This document shows positions 1 through 12,490 of a stretch of DNA of 64,000 nt, one piece after another; the stretch's first letter is position 1, and every line of letters begins with the position of its first letter. Location of the stretch: assembly GCF_029227915.1 (NCBI RefSeq), contig NC_079876.1:8310001-8374000 (forward strand). Direction: 5' to 3'. The stretch comes from Hydractinia symbiolongicarpus. Lineage: Eukaryota > Cnidaria > Hydrozoa > Anthoathecata > Hydractiniidae. The notes beneath the pieces were generated by a model. That model worked only from the letters and a program-made list of their open reading frames with translations. It was not told where the DNA came from and ran no database searches. Position numbers and translations under genes: made by a program.

Positions 1-400
1 TTTGAAAACTACAAGTCTCATGCGTTTTAGTGGTGAAAAAATAATTTAAAAAATCGTTCGGGAAATGAGTTTACTCCCTGGGTACTTTCTTTGTATACTT
101 TTGACTATACGGGCCAAGCCGGGATTTACGGGAAATCGCTGGTTTTCGTTTGCCGGCGATTAAACTTCTTTTATTCAGCGTCTCATCAAAAATGAAAACA
201 TTTTTAAAAACTACAAGTCTTATGCGTTTTAGTGGTGAAAAAATAATTTAAAAAATCGTTCGGGAAATGAGTTTACTCCCTGGGTAATTTCTTTGTATAT
301 TTTTGACTATACGGGCCAAGCCGGGATTTACGGGAAATCGCGGGTTTTCGTTTGCCGGCGATTAAACTTCTTTTATTCAGCGTCTCATCAAAAATGAAAA
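1..400. repeat. Copy of 2024-2423 (2,023 bp offset, 10 monomers)
   Basis: From the first base, the sequence matches 2024 onward at an exact offset of 2,023 bases. Shared rare variants include gctggttttc (138 and 2161) and gggtaatttctttgtatatt (282 and 2305). The match breaks near 400/2423, where the monomer types differ. The left end is cut by the window, so the full duplicated unit is not visible. Confidence 0.8.
313..344 (+). other. Four-GGG motif (potential G-quadruplex), representative copy
   Basis: Four GGG triplets lie at 313-315, 323-325, 332-334 and 342-344, separated by 7, 6 and 7 bases. This meets the usual G3-N1-7 pattern for intramolecular G-quadruplex DNA. The same arrangement recurs in monomers of the ccaagccggg...gcggg type. 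Monomers reading cgagtccggg or ccaagcccggg have an 8-base first loop, and those reading gcagg or gtccagg lose a triplet. Folding is inferred from pattern only. Confidence 0.6.
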
Positions 401-1599
401 CATTTTTGAAAACTACAAGTCTCATGCGTTTTAGTGGTGAAAAAAAAATTTAAAAAATCGTTCGGGAAATGAGTTTACTCCCTGGGTACTTTCTTTGTAT
501 ACATTCGACTATACGGGCCAAGCCCCGGATTTACGGGAAAACGCGGGATTTCGTTTGCCGGCGATTAAACCTCTTTAATTAAGCTTTTCATAAAAAATGA
601 AAACATTTTTGAAAACTACAAGTCTCATGCGTTTTAGTGGTGAAAAAATAATTTAAAAAATCGTTCGGGAAATGAGTTTACTCCCTGTGTACTTTCTTTG
701 TATACTTTTGACTATACGGGCCAAGCCGTAATTTACGGGAAATCGCGGGTTTTCGTTTGCCGGCGATTAAACTTCTTTATTCAGCGTCTCATCAAAAATG
801 AAAACATTTTTAAAAACTACAAGTCTTATGCGTTTTAGTGGTGAAAAAATAATTTAAAAAATCGTTCTGGAAATGAGTTTACTCACAGGGTACTTTCTTT
901 GTATACATTCGACTATACGGGCCAAGCCCGGGATTTACGGGAAATCGCAGGTTTTCGTTTTCCGGCGATTAAACCTCTTTCATTAAGCGTCTCATCAAAA
1001 ATGAAAACATTTTTGAAAACTACAAGTCTCATGCGTTTTAGTGGTGAAAAAAAAATTTAAAAAATCGTTCGGGAAATGAGTTTACTCCCTGGGTACTTTC
1101 TTTGTATACATTCGACTATACGGGCCAAGCCCCGGATTTACGGGAAAACGCGGGATTTCGTTTGCCGGCGATTAAACCTCTTTCATTAAGCTTCTCATCA
1201 AAAATGAAAACATTTTTGAAAACTACAAGTCTCATGCGTTTTAGTGGTGAAAAAATAATTTAAAAAAACTTTCGGGAAATGAGTTTACTCCCTGGGTACT
1301 TTCTTTGTATAATTTTGACTATACGGGCCGAGTCCGGGATTTACGGGAAATCGCGGATTTTCGTTTGCCGGCGATTAAACTTCTTTTATTCAGCGTCCCA
1401 TCAAATATGAAAATATTTTTGAAAACTACAAGTCTCATGCGTTTAGTGGTAAAAAGATAATATAAAAAATCGTTCGGGAAATGAGTTTACTCCCTGGGTA
1501 CTTTCTTTGTATACTTTTGACTATACGGGCCAAGCCCGGGATTTACGGAAAATTGCGGGTTTTCGTTTGCCGGCGATTAAACTTTTTTTATTCAGCGTC
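400..1599. repeat. Mixed monomers of the left domain
   Basis: Six monomers alternate between the attcgac/ccccgg/acgcgggatttcg type with cctcttt and the cttttgac type with cttctttta. Monomers near 820-1000 resemble 2440-2600 at an 8-monomer offset. Copies at 1250-1560 are of the kind also found at 4480-4800. No simple higher-order period holds across the whole stretch. Confidence 0.7.
1403..1418. other. Register-shifted inverted repeat in the catcaaatatg monomer type
   Basis: In monomers reading cccatcaaatatgaaaat, the standard 9-bp arms are disrupted. A different dyad, AAATAT-GAAA-ATATTT, appears one base offset, with 6-bp arms and a 4-base loop. The same monomer type recurs, for example near 2818, 4640, 5450, 18010, 24320, 34985, 38060 and 50095. 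Confidence 0.6.
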
Positions 1600-2006
1600 T
1601 CATCAAAAATGAAAACATTTTTGAAAACTACAAGTCTCATGCGTTTTAGTGGTAAAAAAATAATTTAGAAAATTGTTCGGGAAGTGAGTTTACTCCCTGG
1701 GTACTTTCTTTGTATACTTTTGACTATACGGGCCAAGCCGGGATTTACGGGAAATCGCGGGTTTTCGTTTGCCGGCGATTAAACTTCTTTTATTCAGCGT
1801 CTCATCAAAAATGAAAACATTTTTAAAAACTACAAGTCTTATGCGTTTTAGTGGTGAAAAAATAATTTAAAAAATCGTTCGGGAAATGAGTTTACTCACA
1901 GGGTACTTTCTTTGTATACTTTTGACTATACGGGCCGAGTCCGGGGTTTACGGGAAATGGCGGTTTTCGTTTGCCGGCGATTAAACTTCTTTTATTCAGC
2001 GTCTCA

Positions 2007-2028
2007 TCAAAAATGAAAACATTTTTGA
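2007..2028. other. 22-base perfect inverted repeat, representative copy
   Basis: The bases TCAAAAATG and CATTTTTGA are exact reverse complements separated by AAAA: 9-bp arms and a 4-base loop. The element recurs in every monomer carrying the tttttg variant. Monomers with ttttta break one pair near the end of the arm. It sits at the start of the AT-rich half. The hairpin or cruciform could be a protein-binding dyad or a breakage site, but function is not shown by the sequence. Confidence 0.7.
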
Positions 2029-2087
2029 AAACTACAAGTCTCATGCGTTTTAGTGGTGAAAAAATAATTTAAAAAATCGTTCGGGAA

Positions 2088-2289
2088 ATGAGTTTACTCC
2101 CTGGGTACTTTCTTTGTATACTTTTGACTATACGGGCCAAGCCGGGATTTACGGGAAATCGCTGGTTTTCGTTTGCCGGCGATTAAACTTCTTTTATTCA
2201 GCGTCTCATCAAAAATGAAAACATTTTTAAAAACTACAAGTCTTATGCGTTTTAGTGGTGAAAAAATAATTTAAAAAATCGTTCGGGAA
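2088..2289 (+). repeat. Representative single monomer (202 bp)
   Basis: This copy shows the standard order. It starts atgagtttactccctggg, then has gtatac and the GC-rich stretch with four evenly spaced triplets (the last is read as tgg in this copy, from gctggttttc). The palindrome gccggc and the segment gattaaac follow, then ttcttttattcagcg, the AT-rich inverted-repeat region, acaagtc, ttatgcgttttagtgg, and the A-rich tail gaaaaaataatttaaaaaat, ending cgttcgggaa. The start is an arbitrary phase choice, because a tandem array has no natural first base. Length differences between 202 and 203 come mainly from ccaagccggg versus ccaagcccggg or cgagtccggg. Confidence 0.9.
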
Positions 2290-3922
2290 ATGAGTTTACT
2301 CCCTGGGTAATTTCTTTGTATATTTTTGACTATACGGGCCAAGCCGGGATTTACGGGAAATCGCGGGTTTTCGTTTGCCGGCGATTAAACTTCTTTTATT
2401 CAGCGTCTCATCAAAAATGAAAACATTTTTAAAAACTACAAGTCTTATGCGTTTTAGTGGTGAAAAAATAATTTAAAAAATCGTTCTGGAAATGAGTTTA
2501 CTCACAGGGTACTTTCTTTGTATACATTCGACTATACGGGCCAAGCCCGGGATTTACGGGAAATCGCAGGTTTTCGTTTGCCGGCGATTAAACCTCTTTC
2601 ATTAAGCTTCTCATCAAAAATGAAAACATTTTTGAAAACTACAAGTCTCATGCGTTTTAGTGGTGAAAAAATAATTTAAAAAATCTTTCGGGAAATGAGT
2701 TTACTCCCTGGGTACTTTCTTTGTATAATTTTGACTATACGGGCCGAGTCCGGGATTTACGGGAAATCGCGGATTTTCGTTTGCCGGCGATTAAACTTCT
2801 TTTATTCAGCGTCCCATCAAATATGAAAATATTTTTGAAAACTACAAGTGTCATGCGTTTAGTGGTAAAAAGATAATTTAAAAAATCGTTCTGGAAATGA
2901 GTTTACTCACAGGGTACTTTCTTTGTATACATTCGACTATACGGGCCAAGCCCGGGATTTACGGGAAATCGCAGGTTTTCGTTTGCCGGCGATTAAACTT
3001 CTTTTATTCAGCGTCTCATCAAAAATGAAAACATTTTTGAAAACTACAAGTCTCATGCGTTTTAGTGGTAAAAAAATAATTTAGAAAATTGTTCGGGAAG
3101 TGAGTTTACTCCCTGGGTACTTTCTTTGTATACTTTTGACTATACGGGCCAAGCCGGGATTTACGGGAAATCGCGGGTTTTCGTTTGCCGGCGATTAAAC
3201 TTCTTTTATTCAGCGTCTCATCAAAAATGAAAACATTTTTAAAAACTACAAGTCTTATGCGTTTTAGTGGTGAAAAAATAATTTAAAAAATCGTTCTGGA
3301 AATGAGTTTACTCACAGGGTACTTTCTTTGTATACTTTTGACTATACGGGCCGAGTCCGGGGTTTACGGGAAATGGCGGTTTTCGTTTGCCGGCGATTAA
3401 ACTTCTTTTATTCAGCGTCTCATCAAAAATGAAAACATTTTTGAAAACTACAAGTCTCATGCGTTTTAGTGGTGAAAAAATAATTTAAAAAATCGTTCGG
3501 GAAATGAGTTTACTCCCTGGGTACTTTCTTTGTATACTTTTGACTATACGGGCCAAGCCGGGATTTACGGGAAATCGCGGGTTTTCGTTTGCCGGCGATT
3601 AAACTTCTTTTATTCAGCGTCTCATCAAAAATGAAAACATTTTTAAAAACTACAAGTCTTATGCGTTTTAGTGGTGAAAAAATAATTTAAAAAATCGTTC
3701 GGGAAATGAGTTTACTCCCTGGGTAATTTCTTTGTATATTTTTGACTATACGGGCCAAGCCGGGATTTACGGGAAATCGCGGGTTTTCGTTTGCCGGCGA
3801 TTAAACTTCTTTTATTCAGCGTCTCATCAAAAATGAAAACACTTTTAAAAACTACAAGTCTTATGCGTTTTAGTGGTGAAAAAATAATTTAAAAAATCGT
3901 TCTGGAAATGAGTTTACTCACA

Positions 3923-6900
3923 GGGTACTTTCTTTGTATACATTCGACTATACGTGCCAAGCCCGGGATTTACGGGAAATCGCGGGTTTTCGTTTGCCGG
4001 CGATTAAACTGCTTTTATTCAGCGTCTCATCAAAAATGAAAACATTTTTGAAAACTACAAGTCTCATGCGTTTTAGTGGTAAAAAAATAATTTAGAAAAT
4101 CGTTCGGGAAGTGAGTTTACTCCCTGGGTACTTTCTTTGTATACTTTTGACTATACGGGCCAAGCCGGGATTTACGGGAAATCGCGGGTTTTCGTTTTCC
4201 GGCGATTAAACCTCTTTCATTAAGCGTCTCATCAAAAATGAAAACATTTTTGAAAACTACAAGTCTCATGCGTTTTAGTGGTGAAAAAAAAATTTAAAAA
4301 ATCGTTCGGGAAATGAGTTTACTCCCTGGGTACTTTCTTTGTGTACATTCGACTATACGGGCCAAGCCCCGGATTTACGGGAAAACGGGGGATTTCGTTT
4401 GCCGGCGATTAAACCTCTTTAATTAAGCTTCTCATAAAAAATGAAAACATTTTTGAAAACTACAAGTCTCATGCGTTTTAGTGGTGAAAAAATAATTTAC
4501 AAAATCGTTCGGGAAATGAGTTTACTCCCTGGGTACTTTCTTTGTATAATTTTGACTATACGGGCCGAGTCCGGGATTTACGGGAAATCGCGGATATTCG
4601 TTTGCCGGCGATTAAATTTCTTTTATTCAGCGTCCCATCAAATATGAAAATATTTTTGAAAACTACAAGTCTCATGCGTTTAGTGGTAAAAAGATAATAT
4701 AAAAAATCGTTCGGGAAATGAGTTTACTCCCTGGGTACTTTCTTTGTATACTTTTGACTATACGGGCCAAGCCCGGGATTTACGGAAAATTGCGGGTTTT
4801 CGTTTGCCGGCGATTAAACTTCTTTTATTCAGCGTCTCATCAAAAATGAAAACATTTTTGAAAACTACAAGTCTCATGCGTTTTAGTGGTAAAAAAATAA
4901 TTTAGAAAATCGTTCGGGAAGTGAGTTTACTCCCTGGGTACTTTCTTTGTATACTTTTGACTATACGGGCCAAGCCGGGATTTACGGGAAATCGCGGGTT
5001 TTCGTTTGCCTGCGATTAAACTTCTTTTATTCAGCGTCTCATCAAAAATGAAAACATTTTTAAAAACTACAAGTCTTATGCGTTTTAGTGGTGAAAAAAT
5101 AATTTAAAAAATCGTTCTGGAAATGAGTTTACTCACAGGGTACTTTCTTTGTATACTTTTGACTATACGGGCCGAGTCCGGGGTTTACGGGAAATGGCGG
5201 TTTTCGTTTGCCGGCGATTAAACTTCTTTTATTCAGCGTCTCATCAAAAATGAAAACATTTTTGAAAACTACAAGTCTCATGCGTTTTAGTGGTGAAAAA
5301 ATAATTTAAAAAATCGTTCGGGAAATGAGTTTACTCCCTGGGTACTTTCTTTGTATAATTTTGACTATACGGGCCGAGTCCGGGATTTACGGGAAATCGG
5401 GGATTTTCGTTTGCCGGCGATTAAACTTCTTTTATTCAGCGTCCCATCAAATATGAAAATATTTTTGAAAACTACAAGTCTCATGCGTTTAGTGGTAAAA
5501 AGATAATATAAAAAATCGTTCGGGAAATGAGTTTACTCCTTGGGTACTTTCTTTGTATACATTCGACTATACGGGCCAAGCCCGGGATTTACGGGAAATC
5601 GCGGGTTTTCGTTTGCCGGCGATTAAACTGCTTTTATTCAGCGTCTCATCAAAAATGAAAACATTCTTGAAAACTACAAGTCTCATGCGATTTAGTGGTG
5701 AAATAATAATTTAAAAAATCGTTTGGGAAATGAGTTTACTCCCTGGGTACTTTCTTTGTATACTTTTGACTATACGGGCCGAGTCCAGGATTTACGGGAA
5801 ATCGCAGGTTTTCGTTTGCCGGCGATTAAACTTCTTTTATTCAGCGTCTCATCAAAAATGAAAACATTCTTGAAAACTACAAGTCTCATGCGATTTAGTG
5901 GTGAAATAATAATTTAAAAAATCGTTCGGGAAATGAGTTTACTCCCTGGGTACTTTCTTTGTATAATTTTGACTATACGGGCCGAGTCCGGGATTTACGG
6001 GAAATCGGGGATTTTCGTTTGCCGGCGATTAAACTTCTTTTATTCAGCGTCCCATCAAATATGAAAATATTTTTGAAAACTACAAGTCTCATGCGTTTAG
6101 TGGTAAAAAGATAATATAAAAAATCGTTCGGGAAATGAGTTTACTCCCTGGGTACTTTCTTTGTATACATTCGACTATACGGGCCAAGCCCGGGATTTAC
6201 GGGAAATCGCGGGTTTTCGTTTGCCGGCGATTAAACTGTTTTTATTCAGCGTCTCATCAAAAATGAAAACATTCTTGAAAACTACAAGTCCCATGCGATT
6301 TAGTGGTGAAATAATAATTTAAAAAATCGTTTGGGAAATGAGTTTACTCCCTGGGTACTTTCTTTGTATACTTTTGACTATACGGGCCGAGTCCAGGATT
6401 TACGGGAAATCGCAGGTTTTCGTTTGCCGGCGATTAAACTTCTTTTATTCAGCGTCTCATCAAAAATGAAAACATTTTTAAAAACTACAAGTCTTATGCG
6501 TTTTAGTGGTGAAAAAATAATTTAAAAAATCGTTCTGGAAATGAGTTTACTCACAGGGTACTTTCTTTGTATACTTTTGACTATACGGGCCGAGTCCGGG
6601 GTTTACGGGAAATGGCGGTTTTCGTTTGCCGGCGATTAAACTTCTCTTATTCAGCGTCTCATCAAAAATGAAAACATTTTTGAAAACTACAAGTCTCATG
6701 CGTTTTAGTGGTGAAAAAATAATTTAAAAAATCGTTCGGGAAATGAGTTTACTCCCTGGCTACTTTCTTTGTATACTTTTGACTATACGGGCCAAGCCGG
6801 GATTTACGGGAAATCGCGGGTTTTCGTTTGCCGGCGATTAAACTTCTTTTATTCAGCGTCTCATCAAAAATGAAAACATTTTTGAAAACTACAAGTCTCA

Positions 6901-7973
6901 TGCGTTTTAGTGGTGAAAAAAAAATTTAAAAAATCGTTCGGGAAATGAGTTTACTCCCTGGGTACTTTCTTTGTATACATTCGACTATACGGGCCAAGCC
7001 CCGGATTTACGGGAAAACGCGGGATTTCGTTTGCCGGCGATTAAACCTCTTTCATTAAGCTTCTCATCAAAAATGAAAACATTTTTGTAAACTACAAGTC
7101 TCATGCGTTTTAGTGGTGAAAAAATAATTTAAAAAATCGTTCGGGAAATGAGTTTACTCCCTGGGTACTTTCTTTGTATAATTTTGACTATACGGGCCGA
7201 GTCCGGGATTTACGGGAAATCGGGGATTTTCGTTTGCCGGCGATTAAACTTCTTTTATTCAGCGTCCCATCAAATATGAAAATATCTTTGAAAACTACAA
7301 GTCTCATGCGTTTAGTGGTAAAAAGATAATATAAAAAATCGTTCGGGAAATGAGTTTACTCCCTGGGTACTTTCTTTGTATACATTCGACTATACGGGCC
7401 AAGCCCGGGATTTACGGGAAATCGCGGGTTTTCGTTTGCCGGCGATTAAACTGCTTTTATTCAGCGTCTCATCAAAAATGAAAACATTCTTGAAAACTAC
7501 AAGTCTCATGCGATTTAGTGGTGAAATAATAATTTAAAAAATCGTTTGGGAAATGAGTTTACTCCCTGGGTACTTTCTTTGTATACTTTTGACTATACGG
7601 GCCGAGTCCAGGATTTACGGGAAATCGCAGGTTTTCGTTTGCCGGCGATTAAACTTCTTTTATTCAGCGTCTCATCAAAAATGAAAACATTCTTGAAAAC
7701 TACAAGTCTCATGCGATTTAGTGGTGAAATAATAATTTAAAAAATCGTTCGGGAAATGAGTTTACTCCCTGGGTACTTTCTTTGTATAATTTTGACTATA
7801 CGGGCCGAGTCCGGGATTTACGGGAAATCGGGGATTTTCGTTTGCCGGCGATTAAACTTCTTTTATTCAGCGTCCCATCAAATATGAAAATATTTTTGAA
7901 AACTACAAGTCTCATGCGTTTTAGTGGTGAAAAAATAATTTAAAAAATCGTTTGGGAAATGAGTTTAACCCCT
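3923..7973. repeat. 4,051 bp (20-monomer) duplication, copy A
   Basis: This 20-monomer segment is repeated immediately downstream at an offset of 4,051 bases. The first matching base after the left junction is 3923. Before it, copy A reads actcaca and copy B reads aacccct. Rare variants shared by both copies include gtgtacattc, acgggggatttcg, gcggatattcg, gcctgcgatt, ctccttgggt, caagtcccatg, cttctcttattc, cctggctac, tttttgtaaac and atatctttg. I found no difference at any landmark compared. Confidence 0.92.
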
Positions 7974-10900
7974 GGGTACTTTCTTTGTATACATTCGACT
8001 ATACGTGCCAAGCCCGGGATTTACGGGAAATCGCGGGTTTTCGTTTGCCGGCGATTAAACTGCTTTTATTCAGCGTCTCATCAAAAATGAAAACATTTTT
8101 GAAAACTACAAGTCTCATGCGTTTTAGTGGTAAAAAAATAATTTAGAAAATCGTTCGGGAAGTGAGTTTACTCCCTGGGTACTTTCTTTGTATACTTTTG
8201 ACTATACGGGCCAAGCCGGGATTTACGGGAAATCGCGGGTTTTCGTTTTCCGGCGATTAAACCTCTTTCATTAAGCGTCTCATCAAAAATGAAAACATTT
8301 TTGAAAACTACAAGTCTCATGCGTTTTAGTGGTGAAAAAAAAATTTAAAAAATCGTTCGGGAAATGAGTTTACTCCCTGGGTACTTTCTTTGTGTACATT
8401 CGACTATACGGGCCAAGCCCCGGATTTACGGGAAAACGGGGGATTTCGTTTGCCGGCGATTAAACCTCTTTAATTAAGCTTCTCATAAAAAATGAAAACA
8501 TTTTTGAAAACTACAAGTCTCATGCGTTTTAGTGGTGAAAAAATAATTTACAAAATCGTTCGGGAAATGAGTTTACTCCCTGGGTACTTTCTTTGTATAA
8601 TTTTGACTATACGGGCCGAGTCCGGGATTTACGGGAAATCGCGGATATTCGTTTGCCGGCGATTAAATTTCTTTTATTCAGCGTCCCATCAAATATGAAA
8701 ATATTTTTGAAAACTACAAGTCTCATGCGTTTAGTGGTAAAAAGATAATATAAAAAATCGTTCGGGAAATGAGTTTACTCCCTGGGTACTTTCTTTGTAT
8801 ACTTTTGACTATACGGGCCAAGCCCGGGATTTACGGAAAATTGCGGGTTTTCGTTTGCCGGCGATTAAACTTCTTTTATTCAGCGTCTCATCAAAAATGA
8901 AAACATTTTTGAAAACTACAAGTCTCATGCGTTTTAGTGGTAAAAAAATAATTTAGAAAATCGTTCGGGAAGTGAGTTTACTCCCTGGGTACTTTCTTTG
9001 TATACTTTTGACTATACGGGCCAAGCCGGGATTTACGGGAAATCGCGGGTTTTCGTTTGCCTGCGATTAAACTTCTTTTATTCAGCGTCTCATCAAAAAT
9101 GAAAACATTTTTAAAAACTACAAGTCTTATGCGTTTTAGTGGTGAAAAAATAATTTAAAAAATCGTTCTGGAAATGAGTTTACTCACAGGGTACTTTCTT
9201 TGTATACTTTTGACTATACGGGCCGAGTCCGGGGTTTACGGGAAATGGCGGTTTTCGTTTGCCGGCGATTAAACTTCTTTTATTCAGCGTCTCATCAAAA
9301 ATGAAAACATTTTTGAAAACTACAAGTCTCATGCGTTTTAGTGGTGAAAAAATAATTTAAAAAATCGTTCGGGAAATGAGTTTACTCCCTGGGTACTTTC
9401 TTTGTATAATTTTGACTATACGGGCCGAGTCCGGGATTTACGGGAAATCGGGGATTTTCGTTTGCCGGCGATTAAACTTCTTTTATTCAGCGTCCCATCA
9501 AATATGAAAATATTTTTGAAAACTACAAGTCTCATGCGTTTAGTGGTAAAAAGATAATATAAAAAATCGTTCGGGAAATGAGTTTACTCCTTGGGTACTT
9601 TCTTTGTATACATTCGACTATACGGGCCAAGCCCGGGATTTACGGGAAATCGCGGGTTTTCGTTTGCCGGCGATTAAACTGCTTTTATTCAGCGTCTCAT
9701 CAAAAATGAAAACATTCTTGAAAACTACAAGTCTCATGCGATTTAGTGGTGAAATAATAATTTAAAAAATCGTTTGGGAAATGAGTTTACTCCCTGGGTA
9801 CTTTCTTTGTATACTTTTGACTATACGGGCCGAGTCCAGGATTTACGGGAAATCGCAGGTTTTCGTTTGCCGGCGATTAAACTTCTTTTATTCAGCGTCT
9901 CATCAAAAATGAAAACATTCTTGAAAACTACAAGTCTCATGCGATTTAGTGGTGAAATAATAATTTAAAAAATCGTTCGGGAAATGAGTTTACTCCCTGG
10001 GTACTTTCTTTGTATAATTTTGACTATACGGGCCGAGTCCGGGATTTACGGGAAATCGGGGATTTTCGTTTGCCGGCGATTAAACTTCTTTTATTCAGCG
10101 TCCCATCAAATATGAAAATATTTTTGAAAACTACAAGTCTCATGCGTTTAGTGGTAAAAAGATAATATAAAAAATCGTTCGGGAAATGAGTTTACTCCCT
10201 GGGTACTTTCTTTGTATACATTCGACTATACGGGCCAAGCCCGGGATTTACGGGAAATCGCGGGTTTTCGTTTGCCGGCGATTAAACTGTTTTTATTCAG
10301 CGTCTCATCAAAAATGAAAACATTCTTGAAAACTACAAGTCCCATGCGATTTAGTGGTGAAATAATAATTTAAAAAATCGTTTGGGAAATGAGTTTACTC
10401 CCTGGGTACTTTCTTTGTATACTTTTGACTATACGGGCCGAGTCCAGGATTTACGGGAAATCGCAGGTTTTCGTTTGCCGGCGATTAAACTTCTTTTATT
10501 CAGCGTCTCATCAAAAATGAAAACATTTTTAAAAACTACAAGTCTTATGCGTTTTAGTGGTGAAAAAATAATTTAAAAAATCGTTCTGGAAATGAGTTTA
10601 CTCACAGGGTACTTTCTTTGTATACTTTTGACTATACGGGCCGAGTCCGGGGTTTACGGGAAATGGCGGTTTTCGTTTGCCGGCGATTAAACTTCTCTTA
10701 TTCAGCGTCTCATCAAAAATGAAAACATTTTTGAAAACTACAAGTCTCATGCGTTTTAGTGGTGAAAAAATAATTTAAAAAATCGTTCGGGAAATGAGTT
10801 TACTCCCTGGCTACTTTCTTTGTATACTTTTGACTATACGGGCCAAGCCGGGATTTACGGGAAATCGCGGGTTTTCGTTTGCCGGCGATTAAACTTCTTT

Positions 10901-12024
10901 TATTCAGCGTCTCATCAAAAATGAAAACATTTTTGAAAACTACAAGTCTCATGCGTTTTAGTGGTGAAAAAAAAATTTAAAAAATCGTTCGGGAAATGAG
11001 TTTACTCCCTGGGTACTTTCTTTGTATACATTCGACTATACGGGCCAAGCCCCGGATTTACGGGAAAACGCGGGATTTCGTTTGCCGGCGATTAAACCTC
11101 TTTCATTAAGCTTCTCATCAAAAATGAAAACATTTTTGTAAACTACAAGTCTCATGCGTTTTAGTGGTGAAAAAATAATTTAAAAAATCGTTCGGGAAAT
11201 GAGTTTACTCCCTGGGTACTTTCTTTGTATAATTTTGACTATACGGGCCGAGTCCGGGATTTACGGGAAATCGGGGATTTTCGTTTGCCGGCGATTAAAC
11301 TTCTTTTATTCAGCGTCCCATCAAATATGAAAATATCTTTGAAAACTACAAGTCTCATGCGTTTAGTGGTAAAAAGATAATATAAAAAATCGTTCGGGAA
11401 ATGAGTTTACTCCCTGGGTACTTTCTTTGTATACATTCGACTATACGGGCCAAGCCCGGGATTTACGGGAAATCGCGGGTTTTCGTTTGCCGGCGATTAA
11501 ACTGCTTTTATTCAGCGTCTCATCAAAAATGAAAACATTCTTGAAAACTACAAGTCTCATGCGATTTAGTGGTGAAATAATAATTTAAAAAATCGTTTGG
11601 GAAATGAGTTTACTCCCTGGGTACTTTCTTTGTATACTTTTGACTATACGGGCCGAGTCCAGGATTTACGGGAAATCGCAGGTTTTCGTTTGCCGGCGAT
11701 TAAACTTCTTTTATTCAGCGTCTCATCAAAAATGAAAACATTCTTGAAAACTACAAGTCTCATGCGATTTAGTGGTGAAATAATAATTTAAAAAATCGTT
11801 CGGGAAATGAGTTTACTCCCTGGGTACTTTCTTTGTATAATTTTGACTATACGGGCCGAGTCCGGGATTTACGGGAAATCGGGGATTTTCGTTTGCCGGC
11901 GATTAAACTTCTTTTATTCAGCGTCCCATCAAATATGAAAATATTTTTGAAAACTACAAGTCTCATGCGTTTTAGTGGTGAAAAAATAATTTAAAAAATC
12001 GTTTGGGAAATGAGTTTAACCCCT
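7974..12024. repeat. 4,051 bp (20-monomer) duplication, copy B
   Basis: This is the second, directly adjacent copy of 3923-7973. Both copies end with the unusual gtttaacccctgggt (at 7963 and 12014), so that variant belongs to the unit's right end. After 12043 copy B continues with cttttgac, where the start of copy B reads attcgac. The crossover point is therefore confined to about 20 shared bases (gggtactttctttgtatac). Confidence 0.92.
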
Positions 12025-12490
12025 GGGTACTTTCTTTGTATACTTTTGACTATACGGGCCGAGTCCAGGATTTACGGGAAATCGCAGGTTTTCGTTTGCC
12101 GGCGATTAAACTTCTTTTATTCAGCGTCTCATCAAAAATGAAAACATTTTTAAAAACTACAAGTCTTATGCGTTTTAGTGGTGAAAAAATAATTTAAAAA
12201 ATCGTTCTGGAAATGAGTTTACTCACAGGGTACTTTCTTTGTATACTTTTGACTATACGGGCCGAGTCCGGGGTTTACGGGAAATGGCGGTTTTCCTTTG
12301 CCGGCGATTAAACTTCTTTTATTCAGCGTCTCATCAAAAATGAAAATATTTTTGAAAACTACAAGTCTCATGCGTTTTAGTGGTGAAAAAATAATTTAAA
12401 AAATCGTTCGGGAAATGGGTTTACTCCCTGGGTACTTTCTTTGTATACTTTTGACTATACGGGCCAAGCCGGGATTTACTGGAAATCGCG
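12025..12490. repeat. Linking monomers between two duplication blocks
   Basis: About two monomers of cgagtccagg and cgagtccgggg type follow the 4,051 bp duplication. Local single-copy variants are ttttcctttgccgg (12293), aaatgggttt (near 12415) and atttactgg (12475). Confidence 0.7.

Larger units (their letters stand above)
1600..3936. repeat. 1,416 bp (7-monomer) tandem duplication, two partial copies
   Basis: 1600-2520 matches 3016-3936 at an offset of 1,416 bases. Shared rare variants are gggaagtgag (1681 and 3097), ccggggtttacgggaaatgg (near 1941 and 3357) and the gggtaatttctttgtatatt site (2305 and 3721). Isolated differences separate the copies, such as gctgg at 2161 versus gcggg and aacactttt near 3839. 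The bases between are monomers of other types that belong to the unit. Confidence 0.75.
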
